A stretch of 23,152 bases of DNA from an uncultured Clostridia bacterium (GTDB lineage: Bacteria > Bacillota > Clostridia > TANB77 > CAG-508). A model generated the notes under the pieces. It made no database searches. It worked only from the letters and a program-made list of their open reading frames with translations, and was not told the DNA's origin. Below, one piece after another: positions 8,548 to 16,227 of the stretch. Location of the stretch: contig CAKPKG010000022.1 of NCBI GenBank assembly GCA_934167165.1, forward strand, positions 1 through 23,152. The letters run 5' to 3'. A program made the translations under genes and the position numbers. Within the stretch, counting starts at the first letter, position 1. Every line of letters begins with the position of its first letter.

Positions 8548-8850
8548 TTATTTTTTGATTTTTAAAATAGAATTATTAAATGCCCTTGAAGAATGAAAAA
8601 TTCTATGAATATAAATGTTTTCTGAATCAATCTCATATATTATTTTATATGATTTATAGATGAGCTCTCTTATATTTTCGCTGTTATATGTTTGTACCTT
8701 TCTGCCTACATATGGAAAGCTCTTAATTATTTGTGTTTTGTTAATTATCTGTTTTGTAGTTTTTATCGCATAATACACAGAATCCTTGGCAATATAATTA
8801 TATATTTCTTGTAAATCATCTTTAGCAACTTGTTGCCAAATTATTAAAAT
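8548..8850 (-). CDS. RelE/ParE family toxin, start codon uncertain
   Basis: The C-terminal part (FPYVGRKV, NIRELIYKSYKIIYEI, IHRIFHSSRAF) is typical of ParE/RelE toxins, which act on ribosome-bound mRNA or gyrase. An ORF opened by GTG at 8778 gives 76 residues but lacks the first helix. The same frame continues upstream with convincing family sequence (IIWQQVAKDDLQEIYNYIAK) to about 8844-8850, overlapping the antitoxin end by about 25 bases. No ATG, GTG or TTG is seen in that extension; ATT (8850 or 8841) or ATA (8844) are the only near-start codons. The coordinates include the extension. Either a rare start with translational coupling is used, or the start was lost. Confidence 0.8.
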   Translation of the reverse strand: MLIIWQQVAKDDLQEIYNYIAKDSVYYAIKTTKQIINKTQIIKSFPYVGRKVQTYNSENIRELIYKSYKIIYEIDSENIYIHRIFHSSRAFNNSILKIKK

Positions 8851-9016
8851 ACTCGATGATTTCTTCTGTTGTATAATATTTCCCTTCTTTTATATCTTTA
8901 TGTCCTTTTTCTATTGAAGCTATAATTACATCTTCTTCACTTGATTCTGGATTATAGATAATATTTTCCAATTGTTCATTAGTCATACTTTTAAATTTTT
9001 TAATTTTTTCTTCCAT
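8822..9016 (-). CDS. antitoxin of the RelE/ParE pair
   Basis: A 64-residue acidic protein beginning MEEKIKKFKSMTNEQ, expected to neutralise the toxin encoded just downstream and to repress its own promoter. The C-terminal half (ASIEKGHKDIKEGKYYTTEEI) resembles the toxin-binding tail of ParD/Phd-like antitoxins; I cannot name the family more closely. The ATG at 9016 is preferred over an in-frame TTG at 9034 because AAGGAAG lies about six bases before it. A consensus promoter lies upstream. Its end overlaps the probable toxin start, the usual antitoxin-first layout. Confidence 0.8.
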   Translation of the reverse strand: MEEKIKKFKSMTNEQLENIIYNPESSEEDVIIASIEKGHKDIKEGKYYTTEEIIEYFNNLATSC

Positions 9017-9071
9017 TAGCTTCACTTCCTTCAAATATTAAATTACATATTTTAATATCTTTATAGTATTT

Positions 9072-9100
9072 AGTATAACTTTAATAAAAATTATTGTCAA
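9072..9100 (-). promoter_or_regulatory. promoter of the toxin-antitoxin pair
   Basis: TTGACA (9100-9095), 17-base spacer, TATACT (9077-9072). The downstream ATACTAAATACTATAAAG repeats are possible antitoxin operator sites. Confidence 0.7.
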
Positions 9101-9146
9101 TTAGTTTTGGTATTTTTTTACAATGCATTAATTTTTGACATTTTTC

Positions 9147-9176
9147 TTGCAAAATGCCACAGTTTTATTATATAAT
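9147..9176 (+). promoter_or_regulatory. promoter of the CAT-fold gene
   Basis: TTGCAA (9147-9152), 18-base spacer, TATAAT (9171-9176). It gives a short leader of about 15 bases with a GGGAGATGG site before the ATG at 9200. Confidence 0.65.
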
Positions 9177-9199
9177 ATTTTTTATGAGGGAGATGGATT

Positions 9200-10051
9200 A
9201 TGTTTGGATTTAGATCAGATGGTAGAAAAATTAGAACTTTAGGGCCGTTTTTTAGGGTAATACCACATGTTATGAAAACGAGAAGTGATTCTCATGTATA
9301 TTACACTCAAGAACTACCTCTTGATACATTGGATGCATATATTGATAAAAAAGAAAAGGAAGGCATTCAAATATCTTATATGACTATAATATATGCCGCA
9401 CTAGTTAGGCTTTTAGCCGAAAGACCTTATTTAAATAGATTTGTTATGAATGGTAGAACATATGCAAGAAAAGGAATATATATTTCACTTGCAATAAAAA
9501 AGAAAATGTCTGAAGAAATAGAAGAAACAACTATTAAACTTCCTTTTACAGGAGCTGAAAACATTTTTGAAATAAAACAAAAATTAGAAACTGAAATTGC
9601 AAAAAATAAAGATTTATCTGCTGAAAATAGCACAGATAAACTTGCTAAATTTTTATGGCTTGTACCTAATTTTGTTATGAAGTTTATTGTTAACACATTG
9701 ATGTTTCTAGATAAGCATGGTATGATGCCTAAAGCAGCAATACATGCAAGTCCTTTTCATACTAGTGCATTTTTAACAAACGTAGGTTCTTTAGGAATAG
9801 ATGCAATTTATCATCACATATATGATTTCGGAACAACCGGCTTATTCTTAGCTATGGGTAAAAAACAAAAAAGCTATATTTGTGAAGATGATAATATAGT
9901 TGAGAAAAAAACTATTTCTATTAAATGGGTTGCTGATGAAAGAATTTGTGATGGATATTATTATGCAAATGCTTTAAAGCAATTTAATAGATATATGAAA
10001 AAGCCAGAACTGTTAGAAGAAAATATTACTCCAAAAGAAGATATTAGATAA
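9200..10051 (+). CDS. 2-oxoacid dehydrogenase acyltransferase (E2/CAT) catalytic-fold protein, catalytic His replaced
   Basis: A 283-residue protein of the chloramphenicol acetyltransferase/E2 catalytic fold, with no lipoyl or peripheral-subunit domain and no pyruvate dehydrogenase neighbours. The C-terminal motif that carries the active-site His in this superfamily (DHRxxDG in E2, HHxxxDG in CAT) reads DERICDG at 246-252, so His is replaced by Glu while the structural Asp and Gly are kept. Other family signs are SYMTIIYAALVRLL (59-72), the ASPFHTSAFLTNVGSLG strand (183-199) and the HIYDFGTTGLFLAMG segment. It is probably not a standard acyltransferase; it may be a binding protein or use another mechanism. 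It is a single-gene unit with its own promoter and terminator. Confidence 0.8.
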   Translation: MFGFRSDGRKIRTLGPFFRVIPHVMKTRSDSHVYYTQELPLDTLDAYIDKKEKEGIQISYMTIIYAALVRLLAERPYLNRFVMNGRTYARKGIYISLAIKKKMSEEIEETTIKLPFTGAENIFEIKQKLETEIAKNKDLSAENSTDKLAKFLWLVPNFVMKFIVNTLMFLDKHGMMPKAAIHASPFHTSAFLTNVGSLGIDAIYHHIYDFGTTGLFLAMGKKQKSYICEDDNIVEKKTISIKWVADERICDGYYYANALKQFNRYMKKPELLEENITPKEDIR

Positions 10052-10060
10052 AAAAATATA

Positions 10061-10093
10061 AGGGGCGCATTAAGTAGCGCCTCTATTTTTTTT
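10061..10093 (+). terminator. intrinsic terminator of the CAT-fold gene
   Basis: AGGGGCGC (10061-10068) pairs with GCGCCTCT (10077-10084) around an eight-base loop with one mismatch, followed by ATTTTTTTT. Confidence 0.85.
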
Positions 10094-10124
10094 GCAATAT
10101 TGTTTTATGAGATAAATTGGAATT

Positions 10125-10321
10125 TTGCGAAGTGTGAAGTTTGAAGTGTGAGGTGTGATGTGGGAGGTGTAGGGGCGAGCCCTACACCTATAGCAATTTC
10201 TACGATGCCTTCGGGTCGTCCAGGAATGCGACCCCTACAGCGTTTGCATCGGATTTGTTCTAGGGCGTATGCAATACGCCCCTACGAATCACACCTCTCA
10301 CATCACACTTCCCACATCAAT
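10125..10321. repeat. MITE-like palindromic repeat element (~195 bp)
   Basis: GC-rich island between a + strand terminator and cadA. Its ends are imperfect inverted repeats of GTGTGATGTGRGAGGTGT (about 10151-10169 and the complement at 10288-10306), extended by degenerate GAAGTGTGA tandem units. The inside holds three hairpins: GTAGGG/CCCTAC (10169-10186), GGGTCG/CGACCC (10213-10234) and GGGCGTAT/AATACGCCC (10262-10282). No coding frame is convincing. I infer a non-autonomous or simple intergenic repeat; related fragments are at 169-190 and 18929-18955. Confidence 0.65.
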
Positions 10322-10332
10322 TAAACAAATTA

Positions 10333-12225
10333 CTATTTTTTAAATACTCTTAATGAATTTAGTACTGTTATAAATGTTACTCCTACGTCTGCAAATACTG
10401 CTTCCCACATTGTTGATATTCCAAAAGCTCCAAGTACTAATACTATTGCTTTTATTCCTAATGCAAAATATATGTTTTGCATTATTATTTTTTTAGTTCT
10501 TTTTGATACATTTATGGCTTTGTTAAAGCTTGATAATTTCCCATCCATTATTACAATATCTGATGTTTCTATTGCTAAGTCTTGACCATTTAGTCCCATT
10601 GATGCACCTATATCTGCTTCTGCAAGTACTGGTGAATCATTTATTCCATCTCCTATTGCAATTACAACGTTTTGTTCATTTTTAATTTTCTGTAATTCCT
10701 TTACTTTTTCTCCTGGTAGCAAATTGCAATGCACCTCTTCTATGCCAACTTGTTTTGCTATATTCTCTGCAATTTCTTTGTTGTCACCTGTTAACATACA
10801 AATTTTATTTATTCCATTCTTTTTAAATCCTTCTATTGCTTCTTTACTATCTGGTTTAACTGTATCGGAAATTATTATTGCTCCTAAATATTTTTTATTT
10901 TTTGCAACATATACTATTGCTCCAATTTCATTGCATGGATAATATTTTATTTCTTCCTTTTCTAGCAATTTTGCGTTTCCTGCAACAATTTCATCTCCAT
11001 GATATTTAGCTTTTATTCCCATTCCAGCAATTTCTTTATATTCTTCAATTTCTTCTTGACTAATTTTTTTGTTTACTTTGCTTATTATACTTTTTGCTAT
11101 TGGGTGATTTGACATGCTTTCTGCTACTGCTGCAATTTCCAATAGCTCTTCTTCTCCAATTTCTTCTGCTAATACTATTTTAGAAACTTCAAAATTCCCT
11201 TTTGTAATTGTTCCTGTTTTATCTAATACCATTGTATTTGCTTTTGTAAGAACATCTAAATAATTTGAACCTTTTATTAAAACTCCTTCTTTACCTGCTT
11301 TTCCAATACCTGCAAAATAGCCTAATGGAACTGATAGTACAATAGCACATGGACATGATGTTACTAAAAATACTAATGCTCTTTTTACCCATTCTCCTAA
11401 ATTTTGAAATCCTACAAATATTGGTGGAACAAATGCAAGTATTAAAGCAAGTACAACAACTATTGGTGTATACACTTTTGCAAATTTTGTTATAAATAAT
11501 TCTGTTTTAGATTTTGTTTTATTTGAGTTTTTAACTAATTCTATAATCTCATTAATTGCTGTGTCTTTAAATTCTTTTGTAACTTTTACTTCTATTACAT
11601 CTGATTCATTAATACATCCTGCTAAAACTTCATCATCTACTTTAACTTTTCTTGGAACAGATTCTCCTGTTAGTGCAGATGTATTTATTGTAGTTTCTCC
11701 ATTTACTATAACTCCATCTACTGGAATTTTCTCTCCTGCTTTAACTACAATTATATCTCCTACTTTTAATTCTTCTGGTTCTACTACTTTTATTTCATTA
11801 CCTTTTTTCAAATTTGCAATTTTAGGTTTTATATTCATTAATTGAATGATTGATTTTTTAGATTTTCCTACTGCATAATCTTCAAATAGTTCTCCAACAT
11901 TATAAAATATCATAACTGCAGCTGCCTCTCCCGGTTTGTTTATAGCAAAAGCTCCAAGTGTTGCAATTGACATTAAAAAGTTTTCGTCAAATACTTCTCC
12001 TCTAAAAATATTTTTTATTGATTTTAATAAAACCTCATAACCAGACAATATATATGCAACTACAAATAGCCATGTTACAATTTTTTCTGGCACTATTTTG
12101 AAAAATGCAATTGCAAATATTATAAGTGCAATAACAAGTTTTATTACTTCTGCTTTTAAATTTTCTTCTTCCTCTTCATGCTCGTGATCATGGTCATGAG
12201 CACCACAGTGTTCACATTTACTCAT
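10333..12225 (-). CDS. cadA: heavy-metal translocating P-type ATPase (Zn/Cd/Pb efflux, P1B-2)
   Basis: A 630-residue membrane pump that uses ATP to export divalent soft metals. The N-terminus is not an HMA domain but a short Cys/His/Glu-rich tail (MSKCEHCGAHDHDHEHEEEEE) that can bind metal. The actuator TGES is at 186-189, the transmembrane metal site CPC at 291-293, the phosphorylated Asp335 in DKTGT, and the hinge GDGINDSP towards the C-terminus. It follows the SmtB-like regulator by 16 bases with a GGAGG site in the gap, and shares its metal-controlled promoter. The CPC plus His-rich tail and the sensor type point to Zn and/or Cd; copper pumps have other membrane motifs. Confidence 0.94.
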   Translation of the reverse strand: MSKCEHCGAHDHDHEHEEEEENLKAEVIKLVIALIIFAIAFFKIVPEKIVTWLFVVAYILSGYEVLLKSIKNIFRGEVFDENFLMSIATLGAFAINKPGEAAAVMIFYNVGELFEDYAVGKSKKSIIQLMNIKPKIANLKKGNEIKVVEPEELKVGDIIVVKAGEKIPVDGVIVNGETTINTSALTGESVPRKVKVDDEVLAGCINESDVIEVKVTKEFKDTAINEIIELVKNSNKTKSKTELFITKFAKVYTPIVVVLALILAFVPPIFVGFQNLGEWVKRALVFLVTSCPCAIVLSVPLGYFAGIGKAGKEGVLIKGSNYLDVLTKANTMVLDKTGTITKGNFEVSKIVLAEEIGEEELLEIAAVAESMSNHPIAKSIISKVNKKISQEEIEEYKEIAGMGIKAKYHGDEIVAGNAKLLEKEEIKYYPCNEIGAIVYVAKNKKYLGAIIISDTVKPDSKEAIEGFKKNGINKICMLTGDNKEIAENIAKQVGIEEVHCNLLPGEKVKELQKIKNEQNVVIAIGDGINDSPVLAEADIGASMGLNGQDLAIETSDIVIMDGKLSSFNKAINVSKRTKKIIMQNIYFALGIKAIVLVLGAFGISTMWEAVFADVGVTFITVLNSLRVFKK

Positions 12226-12241
12226 TTTATCATCCTCCGTA

Positions 12242-12592
12242 CTACATTTCCTTAATATGTTCTAATGCCATGTTAAATATCATTTCAACATGTTCATCAG
12301 AAAGCGAATAATATACAGTTTTTCCATCTTTTCTAAATTTTACAAGTTTTGCTTGTTTTAAAACTCTTAATTGATGAGATACTGCTGATTGTGTACTATT
12401 AATTAATTCTGCAATATCACATACACACATTTCGTGCTCAAATAAGCAACATATTATTTTCATTCTTGTTGAATCTCCAAACACTTTAAACAGTTCAGCT
12501 ATATCAAATAGTGTTTCTTCATCTGGCATTGTTTTCTTTACTTTTTCAATTATATCCGGATGTTTTACTGTACATTTTAAATCTTCTTCCAT
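12242..12592 (-). CDS. ArsR/SmtB family metal sensor repressor
   Basis: A 116-residue winged-helix repressor. The HTH is CVCDIAELINSTQSAVSHQLRVL starting near residue 56. The last helix carries D99, H101, H112 and E115, spaced exactly as the alpha-5 zinc ligands of SmtB (D-x-H-x10-H-x2-E; CzrA has a final His). So it should sense Zn and related ions at the dimer interface. Cys residues at 49, 56 and 58 could add a CadC-like alpha-3 site. It represses itself and cadA through the dyad at 12609-12628. AAAGGGG precedes the ATG. Confidence 0.92.
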   Translation of the reverse strand: MEEDLKCTVKHPDIIEKVKKTMPDEETLFDIAELFKVFGDSTRMKIICCLFEHEMCVCDIAELINSTQSAVSHQLRVLKQAKLVKFRKDGKTVYYSLSDEHVEMIFNMALEHIKEM

Positions 12593-12608
12593 ATTTTCCC
12601 CTTTCTTT

Positions 12609-12628
12609 ATATGAATAGTTGTTCATAT
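12609..12628 (-). promoter_or_regulatory. SmtB/CzrA-type operator
   Basis: The inverted repeat ATATGAACAACTATTCATAT (- strand) matches the 12-2-12 type operator of SmtB/CzrA repressors. It lies a few bases downstream of the -10 box, across the transcription start, where binding blocks the polymerase. Confidence 0.85.
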
Positions 12629-12632
12629 ATTC

Positions 12633-12661
12633 ATTATATGTATTAGATTTTTATTTGTCAA
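12633..12661 (-). promoter_or_regulatory. promoter of the sensor-cadA operon
   Basis: TTGACA (12661-12656), 17-base spacer, TATAAT (12638-12633): full consensus, as expected for a repressor-controlled promoter. Confidence 0.85.
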
Positions 12662-12765
12662 TTGCTTTTGAAAATTAATTAGATAAATTACATTTTTTCT
12701 ATTAATACTATTTATTTTTTTAATTTAGTGATATACTTTTTATATATACGAAAGAAGGTAATTTT

Positions 12766-15380
12766 ATGGCAAATGTAAAAAAAGAAGATGTAGATGTAAA
12801 AGCCTTATATGGCAATGATTGTATCTCTTCTTCAGAAGATTTTAAAAAATCTCACAAAGTATCTGATAAGGGCCTTAGCTCTAAAACTGCAATGGAACGT
12901 CTTAAAAATTTGGGTCCAAATCAAATAAAGCAAGCAAAACAAAAAAAATGGTATAATTATTTTTTTGCTAGCTTATTTAGTCCTTTTAATAGTATCCTAC
13001 TTGGGATTACTTTTATTCTTGTTTATACAGATATCATTCTTCCAGAGGAACCTAGCCCAGCAAATATTATAGTAATTATTACTTTAATAATAGTAAGTAC
13101 TTTATTGGAGTTTGTAGAAGTATTTCGTTCTAATAAAGCAGCCGAAAAACTGAAAGAGCTTGTAGAAACAACAAGTACTGTTATGAGAAATGGTAAAAAA
13201 ATTACTATTCCTTTAAAAGAAGTTACTGTTGGTGATATGGTAATTCTTTCAGCAGGTGATATGATTCCTGCCGATTTGCGTATTATTGAATCAAAAGATT
13301 TATATGTAGGACAATCTTCTATTACTGGGGAATCTGATGCAGTAAGAAAACTTACAGAAACAGAATTAGAATCAATTGACGATATTGATAGTATTACAGA
13401 TTTAGATACTATTTGTTTTATGGGAACAAATGTTATAAGTGGTAGTGCAAAGGGAATTGTTGTAAAAACAGGAGATTCTACTTATTTTGGAAAAGTAGCA
13501 CATACATTAACTCTTGGTAAACCTAAAACTAACTTTCAAAAAGGAGTTGAAAGTATTAGTAAATTATTAATAAGATTTATGCTTGTTCTAATTCCTATAG
13601 TATTCATTGTTAATTATCAAAAACATGATACTATTCTTGCATTTACTTTTGCAGTAGCAATTGCAATTACTATTACTCCACTTCTTCTTCCTGTTATTTT
13701 ATCTTCATCGCTTTCTAAAGGTGCTGTAAGAATGTCTAAAAAGAAAACTATTGTTAAAAAATTAGACTCTATACAGAATTTTGGATCAATGAATATTTTA
13801 TGTACAGATAAGACTGGTACATTAACAGAAGATAAAATTGTATTGGAAAAATATTTAGATGTATATGGTAATGAAAATATCCGAGTTTTAAAACATGCGT
13901 TTTTAAATTCGTTTTTTCAAACTGGACTAAAGGGAAGTATAGATGAAGCAGTAATTCATAGGGCTCTTAAAAGTGATTTAAGTAGTTTAGTAACCGAGTT
14001 TAAAAAAATTGATGAAATTCCTTTTGATTTTACTAGAAGAAGACTTTCTGTTGTTGTAGAAAATGAAGGTCAAAGATACTTAATTACAAAAGGTGCTGTT
14101 GAAGAAATTTTAAATATCTGTACTACAATTGATTATGAGCATGAACTTATTCCTATTACAAAAGAAATTAAGGATAATATTAGAAAAATAGTAAATGACT
14201 TAAATGAAGAGGGATTAAGAGTTGTAGCTGTATGTCAAAAGAAAAATATTAATAATATTGAAACTTTTTCTGTTAAAGATGAAGCACAAATGTCACTTGT
14301 TGGATTTATTGGATTTTTAGATCCTCCTAAAGAAAGTGCAAAAATTGCTATTGAAAAATTAAATAATGCTCGGTATTAGAGTTATTGTTTTAACTGGTGA
14401 TAATGCCGCAGTTACTAAATGTATTTGTAAAAAAGTTAATATAAATACTAAAAAAATTGTTACAGGTGCTCAAATTGATAAATTAGCAGACGTAGGTGTT
14501 TTAAGATTATTAAAGAAATCAAATGTTTTTGTTAAACTTTCGCCTATACAAAAAGCAAGAATTGTAAGGCTTTTAAAGGAATCTGGTAATGTTGTAGGTT
14601 ATATGGGTGATGGTATTAATGATGCTCCTTCTCTTACAAATTCAGATGTTGGTGTATCTGTTGATACTGCTGTTGACATTGCAAAAGAAACTGCTGATAT
14701 TATTTTGCTTGAAAAAGATTTAAATGTTTTATTAGATGGTGTAATTGAACGGAAGGCGTACTTTTGGAAATCTTATGAAATATATAAAAATGGCTGTAAG
14801 TTTTAACTTTGGTGAAGTTATGTCTGTTATTATTGCAAGTGTTTTGCTTCCATTTTTACCAGAAACACCAATTCAATTACTTGTAGAAAGTTTACTTTAT
14901 GATTTTGGGCAACTTACACTTCCTTTTGATAATGTAGACAAAGAGTATTTACAAAAGCCTAAAAAATTAGATATTAAAGGCTTAACGCACTTTATGTTGT
15001 TTATGGGACCTCTTAGTTCTATGTTTGATTTATTAGTGTTTGGAGCTCTTTGGTATATCTTTGGAATAAGAGAAGCAGCAACTGTTCAAACAGTTTGGTT
15101 TAGTTATAGTATAGTATCAAACCTTGTAGGAATGCACATTATTAGGACTGCTAAAACGCCATTCGTACAAAGTAATGCAAATAAAGCAGTTTATATTTCA
15201 TCAATCTCATTAAGTATTGTAGGAATTCTAGTTCCTTACACATTCTTAGGAAATGCAATAGGTCTTGTACCTGTCACATTAAATTATCTAGATGTAATTT
15301 TACCAGTTACTTTTCTTTATTGCATTGTTGCAAGTTTTGCAAAGAAAATATATATCAAAAAATATGGAGAATGGATTTAA
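12766..15380 (+). CDS. mgtA: MgtA-type Mg2+ P-type ATPase with two +1 breaks at CGG
   Basis: A P3B-type pump for Mg2+ uptake. The reading frame is split in three: 12766-14370, 14372-14749 and 14751-15380. Skipping single C bases at 14371 and 14750 restores one 870-residue protein, close to the 898 of E. coli MgtA. The restored junctions give NNA-GIRVIVLTGDN and VIE-GRRTFGN, both highly conserved MgtA segments. TGES is at 187-190, the phosphorylated Asp348 in CTDKTGTLTED, the hinge MGDGINDAPS in the second frame, and the last membrane helices in the third. The usual TPEMLP of this family reads TPLLLP (304-309). In both breaks the zero-frame codon is CGG. AAGAAGG precedes the ATG; the leader is too short for an Mg riboswitch. 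It could be a pseudogene, but both breaks fit the recoding pattern. Confidence 0.9.
14371..14373 (+). other. candidate +1 frameshift site 1 in mgtA (GCT CGG TAT TAG)
   Basis: Zero frame reads GCT CGG TAT TAG, with a stop two codons on. Skipping C14371 gives GCT GGT ATT AGA, the conserved AGIR before VIVLTGD. No slippery homopolymer and no Shine-Dalgarno-like stimulator is seen upstream. Confidence 0.75.
14750..14752 (+). other. candidate +1 frameshift site 2 in mgtA (GAA CGG AAG)
   Basis: Zero frame reads GAA CGG AAG GCG and stops at 14806. Skipping C14750 gives GAA GGA AGG CGT ACT, the conserved EGRRTF of P3 ATPases. Confidence 0.75.
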
Positions 15381-15398
15381 TCCACTCTCCCTTTTTTT
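15366..15398 (+). terminator. bidirectional terminator across convergent stops
   Basis: GGAGAATGGA (15366-15375) pairs with TCCACTCTCC (15381-15390) with one mismatch. The loop TTTAA contains the stop codons of both mgtA and the XRE gene, which overlap by four bases. CTTTTTTT follows on the + strand and ATATTTTTT on the - strand, so it can stop transcription from both sides. Confidence 0.75.
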
Positions 15399-15727
15399 CT
15401 TATTTCTTCTATTAAAGTATTTATTATTTTTTTATCCTCTGTCGATAAATCTTGGAAACTTTTATATAATTCCTTATCTAAAATTTCATCTTTTTCTTTT
15501 AGCAGGTCATAAAAAACATAATCTAAAGTGACTCCTAAAACGTTACATATATTTATTAATGTTGCCATACTTCCTACTATTCTTCCATTTTCTATTCCTC
15601 TAATTGTATCAATGGATTTATCAACTTTTTCTGCTACAAATTCTTGTGTATAGTTTTTATTTCTTCTTGCTTCTTGAATTTTTGTGCCTATACATCTTAA
15701 TATATCTTTATTGCTTATACTAGACAA
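15377..15727 (-). CDS. XRE family transcriptional regulator
   Basis: A 116-residue Cro/C1-type HTH protein (about residues 12-72: IGTKIQEARRNKNYTQEFVAEKV, then the recognition helix SIDTIRGIENG) with an acidic, Lys/Glu-rich C-terminal helix region. The start is TTG at 15727, supported by GGGAG seven bases upstream and no better ATG. It is convergent with mgtA and overlaps its stop by four bases (TTAA). CTAGACAAA occurs at 15720-15728 and again at 15763-15771, possible operator half sites. Targets are unknown; the neighbouring abrB-like gene is divergent from it across about 200 bases. Confidence 0.87.
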   Translation of the reverse strand: MSSISNKDILRCIGTKIQEARRNKNYTQEFVAEKVDKSIDTIRGIENGRIVGSMATLINICNVLGVTLDYVFYDLLKEKDEILDKELYKSFQDLSTEDKKIINTLIEEIRKKGRVD

Positions 15728-15824
15728 ATAATCTCCCTACTTTCATAAATGTTTTTATACTGCTAGACAAAGTATATCATTTTGTAGTTTTTGTAAGAAG
15801 TGAGTAAAATTCATATGTAAAGAC

Positions 15825-15853
15825 TTGTATTTTTACTGATTATGTATTAAAAT
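15825..15853 (+). promoter_or_regulatory. promoter of the AbrB-like gene
   Basis: TTGTAT (15825-15830), 17-base spacer, TAAAAT (15848-15853), with a leader of about 75 bases before the ATG at 15934. The leader holds no clear structure. Confidence 0.5.
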
Positions 15854-15933
15854 TCCATTTAGCATGATTTTTATTCACATTGTTAGTATGTACAGTTTTG
15901 TTTGTTTTATTAATTCTTGAAAGGAGATTTTAT

Positions 15934-16087
15934 ATGAAGGAAAGAATTGCAACTAGAAAAATTGATGAACTTCGGAAGAATTGTTTTACCAGTTGACTTT
16001 AGAAATAAACTTGGTATGGAAGAAAAAGATGAAGTAAATATTTACATGAAAGGCTCATACATAGTTATTGAAAAGCCTGAAAATTAA
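15934..16087 (+). CDS. AbrB/SpoVT-like DNA-binding domain protein with +1 break at CGG
   Basis: A 50-residue swapped-hairpin DNA-binding protein like the N-terminal half of AbrB, a transition-state regulator in Bacillota. A strong AAGGAG site precedes the ATG. The zero frame gives MKERIATRKIDELRKN and stops 20 codons in. Skipping C15973 restores RKIDEL-GRIVLPVDFRNKLGMEEKD and ends in YIVIEKPEN, a full match to the family (RKVDELGRIVLP in AbrB). The zero-frame codon at the break is CGG (15973-15975). Without recoding the product would be a 20-residue fragment with no function. Hairpins follow the stop. Confidence 0.88.
15973..15975 (+). other. candidate +1 frameshift site in the AbrB-like gene (CTT CGG AAG)
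   Basis: Zero frame CTT CGG AAG AAT; the +1 frame after skipping C15973 is CTT GGA AGA ATT, the invariant LGR of AbrB domains. The heptamer CTTCGGA is the same as in feoB. Confidence 0.75.
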
Positions 16088-16089
16088 AA

Positions 16090-16121
16090 AGAACAAAGCG
16101 ACTTTAGTCTCCCTTTGTTCT
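16090..16121 (+). terminator. hairpin after the AbrB-like gene
   Basis: AGAACAAAG (16090-16098) pairs with CTTTGTTCT (16113-16121), with a nested GACT/AGTC. The downstream T run is weak, so termination is likely but not certain. A second imperfect hairpin follows at about 16123-16164. Confidence 0.5.
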
Positions 16122-16180
16122 CGCCGATTTGAGTTTCCGAATGTAATGAGGAAATTTCAAAGGCAATAGCGATTATAGCA

Positions 16181-16227
16181 CTTTTTATATACTAGGAAAT
16201 GAGAAATTTCCTAGTATATAATAAAAA
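16181..16227. repeat. perfect 15-base-arm hairpin between abrB-like and tex
   Basis: TATATACTAGGAAAT (16186-16200) and its complement (16206-16220) flank GAGAA; CTTTTT and AAAAAG extend the pairing. It may protect mRNA ends or stop + strand transcription before tex. Confidence 0.55.

Noticed and set aside
10125..10321. CRISPR array
   Set aside because: The repeats are inverted and nested hairpins, not evenly spaced direct repeats with unique spacers, and no cas gene is present.
12662..12765. Mg2+ riboswitch (M-box) ahead of mgtA
   Set aside because: The likely leader is only a few tens of bases long and unstructured, with no M-box helices or terminator.
14366..14806. Independent genes starting at 14366, 14745 and 19796
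   Set aside because: These starts lack ribosome sites and fall inside conserved ATPase and FeoB motifs. They are better read as continuations of mgtA and feoB after +1 breaks.
15720..15771. CTAGACAAA direct repeat as a proven XRE operator
   Set aside because: Only two nine-base copies without dyad symmetry; too weak to call beyond a mention.
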